A stretch of 64,000 nucleotides of DNA. Source: Streptomyces rishiriensis (GTDB lineage Bacteria; Actinomycetota; Actinomycetes; Streptomycetales; Streptomycetaceae). The DNA lies in assembly GCF_003112535.1 (NCBI RefSeq), contig NZ_BEWA01000015.1, forward strand, positions 118,169 through 182,168. The letters are read 5' to 3'. The stretch's first letter is position 1. Each line of letters starts with the position of its first letter. Below the pieces are notes generated by a model. The model was not told the origin of the DNA. It saw nothing but the letters and a program-made list of their open reading frames with translations, and searched no databases. This document shows, one piece after another, positions 24,491 through 32,503 of the stretch. Position numbers and translations under genes: made by a program.

Positions 24491-26407
24491 TTACCGCTTC
24501 AGAAGTCGTATCGACAGACCGTCTGCCGTGTACACGGGTACGGCTCGCAGACGGTCGGAGTTCAGCTCAACACGGTCGAACTGCCCGCGCAACGCCGATG
24601 CGCCGATGACCGGGACGAGCGCCCCCGCCGCCGGCGGCCGCTCGTCGTCCAGGCGCAGCGACAGCACCGCGCCCCGGTCGAGCCGGACCCGCCCGGACAC
24701 CGAGAGGGCGGGCCCGTGGTGGGCGCGCAGCGTCAGGTCGAGCACCGCGCCGGCCTCCTGCGCCCACGCGCCGCGCACCCGCACCGGCGCGCTCGCGCGC
24801 AGCCGGCCGCCGGTCAGCCGCACGTCGCCCTGGCCGAGGGCGTTCGGGTGCCCGGCGACGAGCACGCCCGCCTCCAGCACGGTGCCGCCGTGGTAGCGGT
24901 TGTGGCCGGTCAGGGTGAGGGCGCCGGACCCGCGCTTGGTCAGGCCGCCCTCGCCCTCGATGTCGTTGCGCCAGGCGTCGGCCGCGTGGAAGCCGCCCTT
25001 GGCCGCGTCCAGGGTGACCGTGACGTCGCCGTCGAAGGCGCCGTAGCCGTCCGCCGCCGCGAACAGGTTGAGCCGGCCCCACTGCTCGAAGCCGTCCAGC
25101 AGGACGTAGCCGGAGGGCAGCGCGGTCGTGCGCAGCACGTCGCGGCGCTGGGCCGCGGTGAGGTACGGCTGCCGCGTCTCCAGCAGCACCTCGGCGCCCT
25201 TGGGCACGGTCAGCGGCTCCTTGCATCCCTCCCGGGGCAGGACGTAGGTCAGCCGGTGCTCGACGGCGCGGGCGTTGGCCTCGCGGTCGGCGTACTCGTC
25301 CGAAGCGTCGGAGTGCGCGTAGGCGAACAGGGTGTCCGGGGTCGTGCCGGTCTTCTGGGTGAAGTAGGCCAGCGCCTGGGCGCGGGCGGCCGCCTTGAGC
25401 TCGGCGTTGGCCGGGTCGGCGAGCGTGGCGGCCGCCAGCGCGGTGGCCATGATGCGGCCGCCGATGACGTCGACGGTGGAGTGCATGCCGGAGACGATCC
25501 GGGTGTCGGCGAGCTGCAGGGCGCGCGTCACCAGCTCCTGGAACCGCTCGGGGACGGCGTACGCGTACGCCAGCGACGCCAGGTGGAAGGCGTTGGTGTG
25601 CCCGCTCGGGAAACCGCCGTCGTTGGCGGGGGAGGTGCTGCGCTGGCGCAGCAGCTGCGGAACCACGACCACCTTGGAGTCGTAGACCGGGAAGCCGAGC
25701 GCGTCGGTCTTCCCGGTGTCGACGACCTGGCTGTTCTCGTTCATGCGCCACGGCCGCGGGTACAGGTAGGCGTACTTGCTCGGGTTGCCCGAGGCGTAGT
25801 TGCCGCGCACGGTGTCCACGAGCTTGGCGACCAGGCCGAGATCGGAGGCGTACGAGCCGGCGCCGAGCGCGGAGCCGGCGGGCGCGTCGGCGGGCACGGC
25901 GTCGTCGATCTTGGTGGCGGGGGTGGTGTCCGGCGCGCCGGTGATCGACGTGACCGCCTTGGCGCCGGCCTTGTACAGATCCGCCAGCGGGCCCAGGCCG
26001 GCGATCGTCGAGTAGCTCTGGTGCTGGCGGTCGTAGACGAACGCCTCCTTGCCCTGCGCCTCCGTGCGGGCCCGCGTGACGGCGATGCAGTAGCGCATGT
26101 TGGCGCGCAGGATGTCGGGCCGCAGGGGCGTGCCCGTGTTCCAGGCGGAACCCGTCTTCCAGACCCGGGCGAACCCGTCGAGGGCGCGCACCACGGCGTT
26201 CGTCTCGGGCGTCAGGTTGGCCGGGAGGTTCGTCTTGTAGTCGTCGACGAACGCGAGCGCGGCCGTGGCGGCCTTGGCGTCGGCCGCGCCCAGCCACGAC
26301 ACCAGCGTCGGGGCGGCGACCAGGGCCGCCGAGCCTCCGAGGGAGGTCTTCAGAAAGCGCCTGCGGTTCACGGCCGAGGGGGTGGAGAGCCCGGCGGAGG
26401 ACGGCAT
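24491..26407 (-). CDS. Tat-exported PAP2 phosphatase with autotransporter-type beta repeat
   Basis: A 638-residue protein. The N-terminus carries a Tat signal (NRRRFLKTSLGGSAALVAA, about 12-30). The acid-phosphatase/vanadium-haloperoxidase core has motifs GGFPSGHTNAF (about 262-272) and SGMHSTVDVIGGR (about 307-319), with RPWRMNENSQ upstream as the likely first motif. Residues about 470-638 are a beta-rich tail with one autotransporter-associated beta-strand repeat (GGLTKRGSGALTLTGHNRYH, then GGTVLEAGVL). Such tails are typical of large Gram-negative surface proteins. ATG 26407 follows GAGAGG. It probably acts as an extracellular phosphatase. Confidence 0.85.
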   Translation of the reverse strand: MPSSAGLSTPSAVNRRRFLKTSLGGSAALVAAPTLVSWLGAADAKAATAALAFVDDYKTNLPANLTPETNAVVRALDGFARVWKTGSAWNTGTPLRPDILRANMRYCIAVTRARTEAQGKEAFVYDRQHQSYSTIAGLGPLADLYKAGAKAVTSITGAPDTTPATKIDDAVPADAPAGSALGAGSYASDLGLVAKLVDTVRGNYASGNPSKYAYLYPRPWRMNENSQVVDTGKTDALGFPVYDSKVVVVPQLLRQRSTSPANDGGFPSGHTNAFHLASLAYAYAVPERFQELVTRALQLADTRIVSGMHSTVDVIGGRIMATALAAATLADPANAELKAAARAQALAYFTQKTGTTPDTLFAYAHSDASDEYADREANARAVEHRLTYVLPREGCKEPLTVPKGAEVLLETRQPYLTAAQRRDVLRTTALPSGYVLLDGFEQWGRLNLFAAADGYGAFDGDVTVTLDAAKGGFHAADAWRNDIEGEGGLTKRGSGALTLTGHNRYHGGTVLEAGVLVAGHPNALGQGDVRLTGGRLRASAPVRVRGAWAQEAGAVLDLTLRAHHGPALSVSGRVRLDRGAVLSLRLDDERPPAAGALVPVIGASALRGQFDRVELNSDRLRAVPVYTADGLSIRLLKR

Positions 26408-26599
26408 GGGTGTGCCTCTCTTGAGTTCTTCGGCCGTGTGGCCAGAGGGAAGAGGTGCGAGCATGTTCGGCTCGTCGGACCGGTGTCGACCGGTGAGCCG
26501 GATGACGCGTCTGAGCGAAGATCTACGGCGGGGTCGTGTCGCTTCCGCGATGACCCGGCGACCGGTGCGTGTCGCCGAGGTGAACGTGCGGCCGGCGGC

Positions 26600-27508
26600 T
26601 CACAGCAGCGAACGGGCCAGCGCCACCGCGCCCTCGACCGGCGCCGCGGTCAGCGGCCGGGGCCGCGCTCCCGGCAGGACGGCGGCGAGCGCGGCGGTGA
26701 ACGCCTCGTACAGCACCGGCCGGCCGAGGACGGTGCCTCCCGCGACGACCACGTCGTCGACCGGGACCCCGCGCGCGGCGAGCCGGACGACGAGCGCGGC
26801 GAGGGCCCGAGCCGCCTCGGCGATCACGACGCCGGCGAGCGCGGAGCCCTCGGCGGCGGCCGTGAAGACGACGGGGGCGTGCCGGCCCCACTCGGCGGAG
26901 ACGTCCGTGGCGCTCTCCAGCGCCGCGCCGAGCGCCGGGACCTCGGGCACCCCGAACGAGGCGAGCAGACCGAGCGCGAGGGCGTCGGGTTCCTCGCCCC
27001 GGTCGTGCGCGGCCCACACCGCCCGGGCCGCCTCGCGGACCAGACCGGCGCCGCCGCCCTCGTCGCCGAGGACCGCGCCCCAGCCGCCCACCTGGACGAC
27101 GACGCCGTCGGGCAGCCTGCCCACCGCCACCGAGCCGGTGCCCGCGACCAGGCCGACGCCCTTGTCCAGGCCGGCGGCGGGAACGAGCAGCTCGGCGTCG
27201 CCCACGACATGTACGGGGGCCCCGAGCAGTTCCCGCAGCGCGACCTGGATCCGCGCGCACTGCGGGGGCGTCTCACAGGCGTGCGCCCCCACGGCGAGCG
27301 CCGACGGGAGCGCGCCCGCGGGAAGGGCCTCACGGACGAGACCGGCCAGCCGGCGTGCCGCGTCCGCCGGTTCGTGCGGCCGCCAGCCGCTGGTGGCGCG
27401 CACGTGGTCGGCCACGACGACGTCGCCCGCGACCGCGCGCAGATGCGTCTTGGTGCCGCCCACGTCGACGCCGACCACGAGGGGGCTCGAAGGGGGAGAG
27501 TCCTGCAC
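26600..27508 (-). CDS. N-acetylglucosamine kinase-like ATPase (BadF/BadG family)
   Basis: A 302-residue ASKHA-fold kinase. Phosphate 1 motif GVDVGGTKTHLRAV (13-26), a central GDAELLVPAA, phosphate 2 GLVAGTGSVAVG and GGWGAVLGDEGGGAGL are the hallmarks of N-acetylglucosamine kinase and BadF-type ATPases. It should phosphorylate an amino sugar or related hexose with ATP. GTG 27508 follows AAAGAGGA. It is divergent from a ROK regulator and transcribed from a promoter overlapped by an operator. Context suggests it acts on a sugar imported by the nearby ABC system. Confidence 0.85.
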   Translation of the reverse strand: MQDSPPSSPLVVGVDVGGTKTHLRAVAGDVVVADHVRATSGWRPHEPADAARRLAGLVREALPAGALPSALAVGAHACETPPQCARIQVALRELLGAPVHVVGDAELLVPAAGLDKGVGLVAGTGSVAVGRLPDGVVVQVGGWGAVLGDEGGGAGLVREAARAVWAAHDRGEEPDALALGLLASFGVPEVPALGAALESATDVSAEWGRHAPVVFTAAAEGSALAGVVIAEAARALAALVVRLAARGVPVDDVVVAGGTVLGRPVLYEAFTAALAAVLPGARPRPLTAAPVEGAVALARSLL

Positions 27509-27639
27509 GGATCCTCTTTCGTCGATGCGCTGGAAAGCTGCGACGGCGGGCGAACCGTGACCACGCGAGAGTGACTTGGCGAACTAGGGAAGCCCCGGGA
27601 CGGGCCTCTGACGAAGCACGGCATGCGTATACCGTGAAG

Positions 27640-27677
27640 TTCGTTAGGAAGTTAACTAACGAAGTACAGTGCGTCAA
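27640..27677. promoter_or_regulatory. ROK operator overlapping the kinase promoter
   Basis: The inverted repeat TTCGTTAG (27640-27647), eight bases, CTAACGAA (27656-27663) is perfect. On the minus strand TTGACG (27677-27672), a 17-base spacer and TAACTT (27654-27649) make a near-consensus promoter toward the kinase gene, with the -10 inside the operator. TATACC (27628-27633) and TACAGT (27665-27670) are possible -10 boxes on the plus strand for the ROK gene. The patch is AT-rich for this genome. No gene is evident elsewhere in 27509-27818. Confidence 0.7.
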
Positions 27678-27818
27678 GAGGAATCGCGCACTCGACCACC
27701 GGGCAGCGTTCTGCAGCCGCCGCGGAGCGGGAACGCGCGACGTCGGTGCATCCCATCGCCGGCAGCCCGCCGAGACCGTCGGCCGGGCGCGCGGCCCTGT
27801 ACCCGTGTGGGGGAATCT

Positions 27819-28964
27819 GTGGAACGCGACGTGGTTGAAGCCCCCCGCCTGACCGAGAGCGCGAGCGCCGTGTTCGCGGTGCTGGCCCGGGCGGGCAGCG
27901 CGACCCGGCCGCAGCTCGCGACTCTGGCGGGGCTGTCCAAGCCGACGGTGTCCTCCGCCGTGGCGGAGCTGGAGGGCGCCCGGCTGGCCACGCACTCCGG
28001 CACCGCCTCCAGCGGCACCGGCCGCTCCGCCGCCGTCTACTGCCTGGGCCCGGCCGCCGGCGCCGTGCTCGCCGTCGACCTCGGCCCGGCCCTCACCCGG
28101 GTCAGGGGCTGCGCCCTGGACGGCGCCCTGCTCGCCGAGGCCACGGCCTCCCGCGAGGACGCCGCCGACGCCGTGCGCGAGGCGCTCGCCACGCTGCCCG
28201 CGGGCGTTCCGCTGCGCTCCATCGTCGTCGCCGTCGGCGACGTCCTCGCACCCGACCGGCAGGGCAGCGGCATGCGCCCCGCCACCGCCAAGGCGGGGCC
28301 GGTCTTCGACGCGATGGCCGTCGCCCTGCCCCCCGGCGTCCCCGTCCACCTGGAGAACAACGTCAACTGCGCCGCGCTCGCGGAACTCCACGAGGGCGCC
28401 GCCCGGGGCCGCCACACCTTCGGCTACCTGCGGATCGGCGTCGGCGTCGGTCTGGGCATCGTCGTCGGGGGACAGGTGCTGCGCGGCTCCAACGGCGCCG
28501 CCGGAGAGCTGGCGCGGCTGCCCTACCCCTGGGACGACGGCCGGGAGCCGCGTCAGGAGGCCCTGGAGGAGTACATCGGCGCGCGCTCCCTGCTGCGCCG
28601 GGCCGGGGCGGCCTGGCAGCCTGCCGACGGCCCGTGCCCGCGCACCACCGACCGGCTCTTCGCCCTCGCCGGGCAGGGCGGGGAGACGGCCCGCGCCGTG
28701 GTCGGACGGCATGCCGTGGACGTCGGCCGCCTCGCCGCCGCCGTGACCGCCGTGCTCGACCCCGGTCTGATCGTGCTGGGGGGCAGCACCGGCGCGGATC
28801 CGCAGCTCCTGCCCGGGGTGCGGGCCGAGCTGGCGCGGCTGAGCTGGCCCACCGAGGTGGTCAGCAGCACGGTCGGGGATTCCGGCACCGTCGCGGGCGC
28901 GGCACGGCTCGCGGTCGCCCGGGGAGTCCAAACCGTGACCCAGGCCGCGCGGGCTGAGCATTGA
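27819..28964 (+). CDS. ROK family transcriptional regulator of the sugar locus
   Basis: A 381-residue protein with an N-terminal winged helix (about 8-65; SATRPQLATLAGLSKPTVSS) and a ROK domain (VDLGPALT, VHLENNVNCAALAE, RIGVGVGLGIVVGG, and GAAGELARLPY). The zinc-cysteine motif of ROK kinases is lacking, so it should be a sensor, not a kinase. GTG 27819 follows GGGGGAA by three bases; the longer open frame upstream includes the operator and is unlikely to be translated. It probably represses the kinase gene and itself through the inverted repeat at 27640-27663. Confidence 0.88.
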   Translation: MERDVVEAPRLTESASAVFAVLARAGSATRPQLATLAGLSKPTVSSAVAELEGARLATHSGTASSGTGRSAAVYCLGPAAGAVLAVDLGPALTRVRGCALDGALLAEATASREDAADAVREALATLPAGVPLRSIVVAVGDVLAPDRQGSGMRPATAKAGPVFDAMAVALPPGVPVHLENNVNCAALAELHEGAARGRHTFGYLRIGVGVGLGIVVGGQVLRGSNGAAGELARLPYPWDDGREPRQEALEEYIGARSLLRRAGAAWQPADGPCPRTTDRLFALAGQGGETARAVVGRHAVDVGRLAAAVTAVLDPGLIVLGGSTGADPQLLPGVRAELARLSWPTEVVSSTVGDSGTVAGAARLAVARGVQTVTQAARAEH

Positions 28965-29004
28965 CGGCCTCCGACTCGGTCTGCCAATGTCCGGACAAGC
29001 GCTT
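28961..29004 (+). promoter_or_regulatory. Promoter and AAGCGCTT site ahead of ABC operon
   Basis: TTGACG (28961-28966) overlaps the stop codon of the ROK gene and is followed after 18 bases by CAATGT (28985-28990), a weak -10. The palindrome AAGCGCTT (28997-29004), of the kind LacI proteins bind, would lie at the transcription start. No LacI gene is in this locus. The 240-base leader up to the operon holds no gene that I can support. Confidence 0.45.
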
Positions 29005-29243
29005 TCTAAGTCGGTCGGGACACCGGCTTGGGGTGAGCGTCCCGCCCGTGCCCGATGAGGTGCGGCAGCCGCACGAGGGCGTACTCGTACGGTGACGGCC
29101 CGCAGGCCGGGGAACGCACCCGCACAGGCGACGCGGCCGGGCGAGGCCGCGCCCCCGGAAAGCGAAACCTCCTGCAAAATGCACCCGTGCCGCTCCGGTC
29201 GGCGCCGTGCTCCGTCCCCTACGACGAAAAAAAGGGATCGAAG

Positions 29244-30572
29244 ATGACCACTGTGGGTGTGCGGCGCTCCCGCCGTCTCGGCCGCGGCGGCATACGCCGC
29301 CTGGTTCCCCTCGCTGCCGTGGCTTCGGCAGGCGCCCTGCTGCTCTCCGCCTGCGGGTCGGACGGCGGCTCGGGCGGGACCTCCAAGTCGCTGACGTTCT
29401 GGATCTCCACGGTTCCGGGGCAGGACGCGGGCTGGAAGAAGCTCGTGGCGCAGTACAAGAAGGAAGCCGGCGTCGACGTCAAGCTCGTCAACATCCCCTA
29501 CGACGGCTACACGACCAAGCTGAAGAACGCCGCGCAGGCGAACTCGCTGCCCGACGTGGCCGCCGTCCCGGCGCTGGACCCGATCTGGTCGTCCAAGCTG
29601 ATCGACCTCAAGTCCATCGCCGAGAACAAGACCAACAAGATCAACGCGAACTTCATCGCCAAGGACTCCTCCGGGAAGGTGCTGGCCATCCCCTCGGACG
29701 TCACCGCGTCCGGCCTGTACATCAACAAGACGCTGTTCAAGAAGGCCGGCGTCGCCTTCCCGGCCTCGCCCGACAAGACCTGGACCTGGACCGACTTCAT
29801 CAAGGCGGCGAACACCGTCCGCGAGAAGACCGGCGTCAAGTACTCCCTGACCTTCGACCAGTCGCCGTCCCGGCTCCGCGCCATGGTGTACGAGATGGGC
29901 GGGAAGTACGTCCACGCGGACTCCTCCGGAAAGTTCTCGGTGGACGACGCGACCAAGAAGGCCGTGAACTACTTCGTCGGACTGAACGACGACAAGACCA
30001 TGCCGAAGTCGGTGTGGACCAGCGGCGCGGACCCGTCGGCCATGTTCCAGAGCGGTGACGTGGTCGCCTACTGGTCCGGCGTGTGGCAGGTCGCCTCCTT
30101 CGCCGACAGCATCAAGAAGTTCGACTGGGCGAGCGTCCCGACTCCCGCCCAGCCGGTGCAGGCCTCCGACGTCAACAGCGGCGGCATGATGGTCGGCTTC
30201 AACAACAACGGCGACGCGGCCACCGCCACGACCAAGTTCATGTCCTGGCTGTACGAGCCGGACCACTACCGCGTGCTGTGCGAGACGTCCGGCTTCCTGC
30301 CCGTCGAGAGCGGACTGGACCCGAAGTACCCCTTCACCTCGGAGGCGGCGCAGGCGGCGTTCAAGCTGTACAACGAGGAGATCCCGCTCTACGCCCCGAT
30401 CTCCGGCTACTTCAACGGCGCGCAGACGGACTGGGTGCTGAAGGGCAAGAGCCTCACCGAGGACCCGACCAAGACGGAGCTCGGCAAGGCGATCAACGGC
30501 CAGCAGTCGGCCGACAAGGCCCTGGAGAACATCGTGGCCGGCTACAACCAGCAGGTCGGCGGCGGGTCGTAG
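29244..30572 (+). CDS. Sugar ABC transporter substrate-binding lipoprotein
   Basis: A 442-residue family 1 solute-binding lipoprotein. The N-terminus has RRSRRLGRGG, a hydrophobic segment and lipobox LLSAC (Cys about 37), then a Gly/Ser linker. The mature part shows LTFWISTVPGQDAGWKKLV, LYINKTLFKKAGV and KTWTWTDFIKAANTV, all typical of carbohydrate-binding proteins. ATG 29244 is used because a purine-rich AAAGGG lies upstream. It binds the sugar outside the membrane and delivers it to the two permeases encoded next. A strong hairpin after the stop probably sets its higher expression. Confidence 0.92.
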   Translation: MTTVGVRRSRRLGRGGIRRLVPLAAVASAGALLLSACGSDGGSGGTSKSLTFWISTVPGQDAGWKKLVAQYKKEAGVDVKLVNIPYDGYTTKLKNAAQANSLPDVAAVPALDPIWSSKLIDLKSIAENKTNKINANFIAKDSSGKVLAIPSDVTASGLYINKTLFKKAGVAFPASPDKTWTWTDFIKAANTVREKTGVKYSLTFDQSPSRLRAMVYEMGGKYVHADSSGKFSVDDATKKAVNYFVGLNDDKTMPKSVWTSGADPSAMFQSGDVVAYWSGVWQVASFADSIKKFDWASVPTPAQPVQASDVNSGGMMVGFNNNGDAATATTKFMSWLYEPDHYRVLCETSGFLPVESGLDPKYPFTSEAAQAAFKLYNEEIPLYAPISGYFNGAQTDWVLKGKSLTEDPTKTELGKAINGQQSADKALENIVAGYNQQVGGGS

Positions 30573-30576
30573 GCCG

Positions 30577-30616
30577 CAGGGCGGGCGGCGGCGTCTCGAC
30601 GCCGCCGCCCGCCCTG
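30577..30616 (+). terminator. 19-bp hairpin after binding-protein gene, within the operon
   Basis: Arms 30577-30595 and 30598-30616 pair perfectly, with only TC between them. It begins five bases after the stop of the binding-protein gene and 72 bases before the first permease start. In sugar ABC operons such structures partly terminate or protect the upstream mRNA, giving excess binding protein. Confidence 0.7.
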
Positions 30617-30687
30617 GGCGCCCACGTGATGCCGGGCTCATGGCGTGAGCCCACCGAGATCCCTTCCACCAGCACGGAGTCAGGAAG

Positions 30688-31602
30688 ATGACCAAACGCG
30701 CCCCGGACGTCTCCGCGAGCCCGCCCAGGACACGACGCAGCACCTACGTCTTCGCGCCGCTCGTCCTCATCGCGGCCAACGTCGTGCTCTTCTCGCTGTT
30801 CTTCGTCTGGCCGGCGGTGATCGGGCTCGTCTACTCCTTCACGAACTACACGGGCGTCGGGGCGTTCCAGTTCGTCGGAGTGGACAACTACCACCACCTG
30901 CTCGGGGACTCCGCCTTCTACAGCGCGCTGACTCGGACGCTGCTGTACGCCGTGCTCTTCGTCCCGCTGAACTTCGCGCTCTCGCTGCTCACCGCCAACC
31001 TGCTGGTGAGCAAGCACGCCAAGGGCGCGTCGGTCGCCCGCGTCCTCTTCTTCATCCCGTGGCTGCTCTCGCCCATCGTCGTGGGCGTCCTGTGGCGCTG
31101 GCTGTTCGGCGAGAACTTCGGACTGGTCAACTACGTCATCGAGAAGTTCGGCGGAAGCGCCGTTCCGTGGCAGTCGAACGCCGACCTGTCGTTGATCGTG
31201 GTGGTGATGGCGGCGTCCTGGGCCTGGACGGGCTTCTCGATGCTGCTGTTCATCGCGGCGATCAAGAACGTGCCGGTGTCGTACTACGAGGCGGCCTCGC
31301 TCGACGGCGCCGGCCCCTGGCGGCAGTTCATCAGCATCACGCTGCCGAGCATCGCGCCCACCTCGTTCATCGTCATCCTGCTCAACACGATCAACGCGAT
31401 GAAGGAATACCCCGTGTTCGTCGCCCTCAACAACGGCGGACCCGGCACCTCGAACAACCTGCTCGTCCAGTACATCTACGAGACCGGCTTCAAACGGGGC
31501 CAGATCGGCTACGCGAGCGCCGCGTCGTTCGTGCTCATGCTCATCCTGATGGCCGTCGCGCTCGTCCAGCTCTTCGTCAACCGGCGGGTGGAGAACCGAT
31601 GA
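30688..31602 (+). CDS. Sugar ABC transporter permease (MalF type)
   Basis: A 304-residue membrane protein with six predicted helices, the first at about 22-45. The EAA loop that contacts the ATPase is YYEAASLDGAGPWRQFISIT (about 206-225). The substrate-side sequences VGVDNYHHLL and NNGGPGTSNN are normal for MalF-like sugar permeases. It is paired with the next permease through a four-base ATGA overlap. No ATPase gene is present in the locus; Streptomyces sugar importers usually share MsiK encoded elsewhere. Confidence 0.92.
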   Translation: MTKRAPDVSASPPRTRRSTYVFAPLVLIAANVVLFSLFFVWPAVIGLVYSFTNYTGVGAFQFVGVDNYHHLLGDSAFYSALTRTLLYAVLFVPLNFALSLLTANLLVSKHAKGASVARVLFFIPWLLSPIVVGVLWRWLFGENFGLVNYVIEKFGGSAVPWQSNADLSLIVVVMAASWAWTGFSMLLFIAAIKNVPVSYYEAASLDGAGPWRQFISITLPSIAPTSFIVILLNTINAMKEYPVFVALNNGGPGTSNNLLVQYIYETGFKRGQIGYASAASFVLMLILMAVALVQLFVNRRVENR

Positions 31603-32501
31603 CAACCACAGACACGCCCCGCCCCGTCGACGCCGGCCCCGGACGGGCCGTCTCCAAGAAGCGGCCCGGCGGTACGGGCAGCGGCGGACTCAGGCGGGCG
31701 GTGCCCGCGACCACACTGCTGTGGATCCTTGCGTGCCTGTACGGGCTGCCGGTGCTGTGGTTCATCCTCAGCTCCCTCAAGCCGGCCAGCGAGCTGTTCT
31801 CGTACCCGCTGACGCTGGTCCCGCACAACCCCACCCTGTCGGGCTATCTGACGGCGTGGCGCAGCGCCAACTTCTCCCAGTACTTCCTCAACACGGCCCT
31901 CGTGTGCGTGATCACGACGATCCTCACGGTGGGAGTCAGCTGCTGCACCGGCTACGCCCTGGCCAAGTACGACAACCGATGGCTCAAGGCCTTCTTCCTG
32001 TGCATCCTGGCCACCACGATGCTGCCGGGCGAGGTCATGCTCGCCCCGGAGTTCCTGGTGGTCCGCAACCTCGGCCTCTACAACTCTTTCGCCGGCATCA
32101 TCCTCCCGGCCGTGCTCACCGCGACCGGATGCTTCATGTTCCGCCAGTTCTTCCTGACCGTTCCCGACGAACTCGTGGAAGCCGCGCGCATCGACGGCGC
32201 CCGCGAACTGTCGATCTTCCTGCGGATCATGGTGCCGATCTCCCGGCCCATCATGCTGACCCTCGCCATCCTGTCCTTCCAGTGGCGCTGGAACGACTAC
32301 ATCTGGCCCCTCCTGATGCTCAACGACCCCGACAAGTTCACCGTGCAGATCGGCATCCAGAGCATCGTCGGCGCGCAGAACATCAACTGGTCGGTGCTGC
32401 TCGGCGCCTCGGTCATCTCCATGATCCCGCTGATCGCCATCTTCCTGGTCTTCCAGCGCTACGTCATGGGCGCCGACATCAACGCCGGACTGAAGGATTG
32501 A
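31599..32501 (+). CDS. Sugar ABC transporter permease (MalG type)
   Basis: A 300-residue permease, start ATG 31599 overlapping the stop of the previous gene (ATGA). It has six helices after a 35-residue cytoplasmic N-terminus. The EAA motif is ELVEAARIDGARELSIFLRI (about 188-207), and the WRWNDYIWPLLML segment is typical of the MalG branch. The ending ADINAGLKD is common in sugar permeases. The following gene starts three bases after the stop, so uptake and the downstream enzymes are made together. Confidence 0.92.
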   Translation: MTTTDTPRPVDAGPGRAVSKKRPGGTGSGGLRRAVPATTLLWILACLYGLPVLWFILSSLKPASELFSYPLTLVPHNPTLSGYLTAWRSANFSQYFLNTALVCVITTILTVGVSCCTGYALAKYDNRWLKAFFLCILATTMLPGEVMLAPEFLVVRNLGLYNSFAGIILPAVLTATGCFMFRQFFLTVPDELVEAARIDGARELSIFLRIMVPISRPIMLTLAILSFQWRWNDYIWPLLMLNDPDKFTVQIGIQSIVGAQNINWSVLLGASVISMIPLIAIFLVFQRYVMGADINAGLKD

Positions 32502-32503
32502 CC

